Source: Adineta vaga
Lineage: Eukaryota; Rotifera
Direction of reading: 5' to 3'
Assembly (NCBI GenBank): GCA_021613535.1
Contig: CP075493.1
Coordinates: 13,640,001 to 13,704,000 of the forward strand
Length of the DNA: 64,000 bases
This document shows positions 59,568 through 64,000 of this stretch, in pieces. The position numbers and the translations under genes were made by a program. The notes beneath the pieces are model-generated. The model made no database searches. It worked only from the letters and a program-made list of their open reading frames with translations, and was not told the origin of the DNA. Positions within the stretch are counted from its first letter, which is position 1; every line of letters starts with the position of its first letter.

Positions 59568-62500
59568 TTAAACTGTTTCATCACATTCATCGAGTTCAAT
59601 TTCCATCATACTTCCATTATTTTGTTTTCCATTGTATTTTCTAACACTAACAATTTCGAATGCTGAAAATGGTAAAATCAATATTTCTTCTTCGTCTGAT
59701 ACTTCTGATATACTTGCTAACTGTAATGCTGTTCGAGAATTTTTTATATGATAGATACATAGAGTTGATAAATGTATAGGTTTATGATCAGGTGTTTGTC
59801 TCAAGCAATCTATCCCACCTTCTCCAGCAAAGATTTCTGCAATGTGTTTATTTTTCGATGTGGATAAAAATGTTACATTCATTATTTCTGAGCCGACATT
59901 GTATTTTTTTAAATCATCACAAGTTAAAAGCATACCACGATACGTCGTTACGATATTTTGACAATATAATGAATCCAATTGATTAGAATAAATAATTAAT
60001 GAAATAAGATCAAAAATAGAATTAGAAAAAGAATAATCTTGTGTTTTCTTTATCGTTGAATCAAAATAATGTAACGCATATATTGCAAGATCTCTATTTA
60101 ATATTTTATGAAATGGAGTTGGTGATGTATAAGCACTTAGTACATATCTTAAATCATTTTCTTCTATTGCCATAGTAAAATATAAATTCAATGATAATTT
60201 TAATTTTGATAAATAATATTTTTGAAATTTTTCTAATATTTCTTGATAATCTAATGATACATTTATATTATTTAAGAATTGTTGTCGAAATAATTTTCGT
60301 TGTATTTTTATTTGATCATACATAATCGTCCATTCTAATACTATTATCATGTAAATCTGTAACAAAATAATAATTATCATTATTTCTTAGAAGAAGATGA
60401 CGAATTTTTTCTGTTCGTGCTTCTTCATATGCTGTAAGATTGAATTTATTTCTTATTGACCTCCATGCACCATATGATAATAATAATTTAACTATTTCAT
60501 AATGACCATAATAAGCAGATACATGTAAGGATGTACTACCAGTCGATTCTTGTTTATTTATTTGTCTAATTGTTAATTCATCAATATAACTTCTTATTTT
60601 ATCAATTTGGTTATCTTTACAATCATTATATAAATCATGTAGATCATCATCTGTGATATGGTCATCGTATGCATCTTGTAATTGAGTCTTATGTTCAGTA
60701 GTAACGTTATTGTTACTATTTGTTAGTTTCTGCATCAATTGCGAGATTATATCCTTTTCATTATAATTAATAATAGATGATGAACCAATAATATAGTAAA
60801 GCCAATCATGTGTAATTGTATATTGATTTTCTAGGATAACAGGTATGATTATTAATTGTTTTTTATGAATATATTGTAAAATAGCTCGACAAAAATTACT
60901 ACGAACATAATTTTCACTTAAACATATTATAAAATGTTTAATATTTCCTAGTTTTTCCATAATATCTATCATGACATTTCTTCTTCCTGTATGTTTTGTT
61001 GAGAATAATTTAAATAATAACGGACGTATACCATTTCCTCGTAAACTCTTTGTTAATTTTTCAACTTGTTCAATATTACTTTCATAATAACTAATTATAA
61101 CATCATAATCAACTATTGAAGTATCCGTTAGAATATTTTCACTTCGCCAATATTCTCTATATTGTTTTCGTGCTTGTGTAAGTCCTTGATGATCACCTAA
61201 ATTCCATAATATTCCCCAACTAGCTTGTTCAATATAATCTTCATTATGCCAACCACTTAATCGAACATTATTTATTGATTTGGATGAAAACTGAATCGTT
61301 TTTAATAATGGTTTTATTTGAGAATGAAATGATAATGTCCAAAGAATTTCAGATTTTTCCATACAATAAAATCGATCTTCAAGATTAACAAAAAATTCTA
61401 ATTTATTTAATTTAATAATTTCTTCTTGTACACAATCATTTGTTAATATATGAATAAAATCTGATAAATATATTTTCATATTATCTTCTTCAATATCATC
61501 TTTAGTCTTTAATAAACGAATCAATGTTTGTTCCATTCGTGTATAATATAATGATGTTATTTGTTTAATCAAATTCAATTCATATAAAATAGTATCATTC
61601 AATATAAAGGATAATAATGTAAATATACGAGTCTGTAATGGTTCATATAGATCATGTCTGCATACAAATATATAAAGTGTATTTATCGTATCAGTTGAAC
61701 GTAAAGTATATAAACTGTTATATTTAATTTCGTCTGAAGATTTGACTGTCTTAAAAGATATGTGATTATCATATCGATGGTAATTGTTTCGTCATTTGAC
61801 CATGTTGATGATAATTTTTCTTGAATAGATTTGTTATTTAAAATGTTTAATATCGATTTAATATAAATATCATTGTTATCAAAAGAAATATTAGTTATTT
61901 TAATCATTCGTTGATTAATTCCATTACGATTCGAATATAGATTTTCGTAATATTGAGTTATTAATGAAATATAACTTTTAATACAATAAAAAACCTTTGA
62001 AGACCATTGTTCAGAATCGGATTGACAATGTAAAATAATAAATTTTCTGCAATAATAAAGCAATGGTTCGATAATGTCAATCCAATTTTCTAATAATGAT
62101 ATAAATGCGTAGTAAAAAGAACATGTACTTACATAAAATTGTTCAATTAAATTCATTTCAGTATGAATGTGACAATGTTTTTCTAAATATTGTCGATAAA
62201 TCGGAGCCATAATTATCATTGTGATTGTTTTTGTGAATGGATCTTGTTTATTTCCTAAATGTTTATTTCTCATACGTAAGAAATAATGAATATGTGATAT
62301 AGTGTCAAGCCACTGACAGATAATATTTAAGATGGAGAAATTCTGTTGATAATATAAACAATTGTTATTTACATTTTTGATTATAGATTCAAATATTTTC
62401 ATGCATTCTTTTTTAAGTATCAATGGTGCTGTCACATATTCAATCATACAAAAACATTTTGCATCATGTTCATCCATGTCTAAATCAATCATTGTCCGAT

Positions 62501-62807
62501 TTAATAATCCAATGTTGCGTAATAATTCCATTTCTTGTTCATTAATTTCTTGTTGTAAATCAATTCGATTCCAAATAATGTAAGCAAAATTTTCAACTGT
62601 CATGAATATGTTATCATGTCGCTTTCTTAATTTTAATAAAATCTTATCCATGGGAAGTTGTAAAGTTGCTAGTACAAAAGTGTTTAATTTGCCCAAAATA
62701 TCATTTCCTAATTGTTGTATATCTTCTTTCGTCTGATCTAGTATATCAATGGTGGGTAAATTGTTTGTGTCCAATAATTCAATGATTTTTTCATTCATAT
62801 TTTTCAT
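59568..62807 (-). CDS. TIR-ankyrin-ADP-ribosyltransferase protein, two frameshifts
   Basis: Minus-strand single-exon gene in three overlapping frames (62807-61683, through 61602-60316, 60380-59568); each junction (near 61770 and 60335) needs one base. About 1,080 codons. An all-helical N-terminal 400 residues (armadillo-like in feel) is followed by a TIR domain: VDYDVIISYYES, LLFKLFSTKHTGRRN, FIICLSENYVRSNFCRAILQ, LIIIPVILENQ. Then two ankyrin repeats (GSTSLHVSAYYGHYEIVKLL), then an R-S-E ADP-ribosyltransferase: TTYRGMLL (Arg), NVTFLSTSKN (STS), SDEEEILILPFSAFEIVSVR (ExE). The TIR position usually holding the catalytic Glu (C-x-x-E) reads CRAI, so NADase activity is doubtful while the ART triad looks intact. 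Cytosolic; likely stress or immune signalling. Confidence 0.82.
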
Positions 62808-63748
62808 TTCACGCTATCATCTAATAGTAACACATCGTTTTTATTCCTTGTTGACGTTATGATCGTATTTTTCTCGATAGAATTACCTTAAAGCTTATAA
62901 TCACATTTGTCTGCTTGATTACTCACCTTTCATATTTTTTTGCGCTTTATTGCTTGCTTTCGTAACAATTTTTTTGCTTTTTCTGTCTGTGTTTGTAAAT
63001 ACAATCAAAATAGTGAATAAAATGTGCACATGAAACTTTATTTCGTTTCTCCTATATGTTTCGTGTGACTGATGTGCAGGCAATTTTATATGACGACGAT
63101 ATATAAAAAAGAGAAAATGAGTGAAGCCGTAAATTCGTTCATTATTCTTAGGATACATAATCACATTTCGTGGCTTTTTACTGCGAAATGAAATCAGGAA
63201 AAGTTCAAAAACATTGTTATGGATTGGGTATTTTCTCTCATACTTCGCCATCAATCGTATCATAATAGGATATATAGACTGACGATGACGATGACGATGC
63301 TTAATGTGTATACTATCTTAACCCTCACCGTCATTTATTAGTATCCCATTGAAATGATGAGAAATATGTCAAGATTATCCTTTTTCATGGATGTTCTTCT
63401 TGATCATCAGATGAATCTGCTGCGTCAGAAGAAAATGAAGCGTTTTTAATATTTCGTTCTCGTTTTTCGTTCAATAATAACATCGAAAGAGAAAAGAATG
63501 AAAGTCGATTGTTCAGAGTTAGCCTTTATCGTTCGAAGACAGCTGACAATAAAACGATTAATGTTGCATCTAGTTGGGTTTAACTGAAGATGACAGTTTG
63601 CCATGGAATATTTACATTGAATCAGAATCATATGATTTAATTGTGTTTTTATTGAGCAAACAAACAAGAAGTTTCGTAGAAAAGTGAGGATAAATCACAC
63701 CCTCAAAATTCTTGTAGATAGAAGATTCAGAGAAGAAGAAAAGATTGT
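62808..63748. other. intergenic region
   Basis: Promoter side of the TIR-ANK-ART gene; otherwise nothing supported. A short GATGACGAT repeat lies near 63282. Confidence 0.4.
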
Positions 63749-63927
63749 TCATATATTTGACACGTAAATAATCATAGGAATGAGAAACATAACAAATAGT
63801 ACAAGAACATTATCATGATGTTGAGCAGAACCATTCTTCACTCCTCGGCCAATATAATTGGGATTACTAGAACTGAGTACAGTAACAGATTTACAATCGG
63901 AGCTAAGTGTCAATATATTGTTGTCGA
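63749..63927 (-). pseudogene. C-terminal exon of a GPI-anchored protein, truncated
   Basis: TVDNNILTLSSDCKSVTVLS, then NYIGRGVKNGSAQHHDN and a hydrophobic tail VLVLFVMFLIPMIIYVSNI, a textbook GPI signal. The coding sequence stops being gene-like at 63927, where a transposon terminus begins, so the 5' part is cut off. Confidence 0.6.
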
Positions 63928-64000
63928 CAGTGGCGGACCAGCATGCCAATTATAGGTGGGGCGATAAACTTTAATTACTTTCACTACTATCGCCGCCAGG
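63928..64000 (+). mobile_element. hAT-like transposon terminus
   Basis: The sequence from 63928 reads CAGTGGCGGACC followed by GGTGGGGCGATAAAC. CAGTGGCGG with a G-rich subterminal stretch is the usual end of hAT-superfamily elements. The rest of the element, its transposase if any and the second 8 bp target duplication lie outside the window. Confidence 0.6.

Noticed and set aside
62919-63263. 114-codon minus-strand frame
   Set aside because: Lys/Ile-rich with no motif; it lies in the promoter region of the TIR-ANK-ART gene.

Overview
This is AT-rich nuclear DNA from a small invertebrate, most likely a bdelloid rotifer (Adineta/Rotaria type). The reasons are compact genes with 50-100 bp GT-AG introns, many single-exon rhodopsin-like receptors, Thr/Ser-rich membrane or GPI-anchored secreted proteins, TIR/ankyrin/ADP-ribosyltransferase fusions, decayed paralogue fragments and short GGGTGTGGGTG hairpins. 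The assignment comes from gene content and style; no search was run.

Layout. 1-5.8 kb is a nested transposon block: the 3' half of a pogo/Tigger-like DNA transposon sits inside a non-LTR retrotransposon lying on the minus strand. 6.5-7.8 kb (minus) holds a nine-exon phytanoyl-CoA dioxygenase (PHYHD1-like). 8.3-9.9 kb is a six-exon single-pass membrane protein with a TSE repeat. 10-22.3 kb alternates rhodopsin-like receptors (intact at 10.1-11.1 and 21.4-22.3 kb, frameshifted at 16.7-17.7 kb, decayed at 19.2-20.2 kb) with secreted proteins (a two-LamG protein, a beta-rich protein, a GPI-anchored Cys-rich protein). 23.0-32.4 kb is the outstanding gene: an intronless reading frame of about 3,120 codons encoding a P-loop GTPase-like domain, a very long helical region, a complete SecA-type motor and a C-terminal vWA domain. 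33.7-39.0 kb holds three membrane or secreted proteins. 40.4-48.9 kb is a polycystin-1-family gene of at least 25 exons (REJ, GPS, PLAT, polycystin domain, channel). 49.8-56 kb has another receptor, decayed pieces (LDLa/EGF, a polycystin 3' end copy, a TPR exon, a CT-repeat-bearing membrane protein), a foldback element and a GNAT acetyltransferase. 56-59.5 kb has no recognisable gene. 59.6-62.8 kb (minus) encodes a TIR-ankyrin-ADP-ribosyltransferase protein, and the window ends in what looks like the terminus of a hAT-type transposon that cuts off a GPI-protein exon.

A recurring feature is that many otherwise long open frames are broken by one single-nucleotide shift, mostly one base missing and often in a short homopolymer. 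This suggests assembly indels at least as much as true gene decay, so several 'broken' genes here may be intact in the organism.
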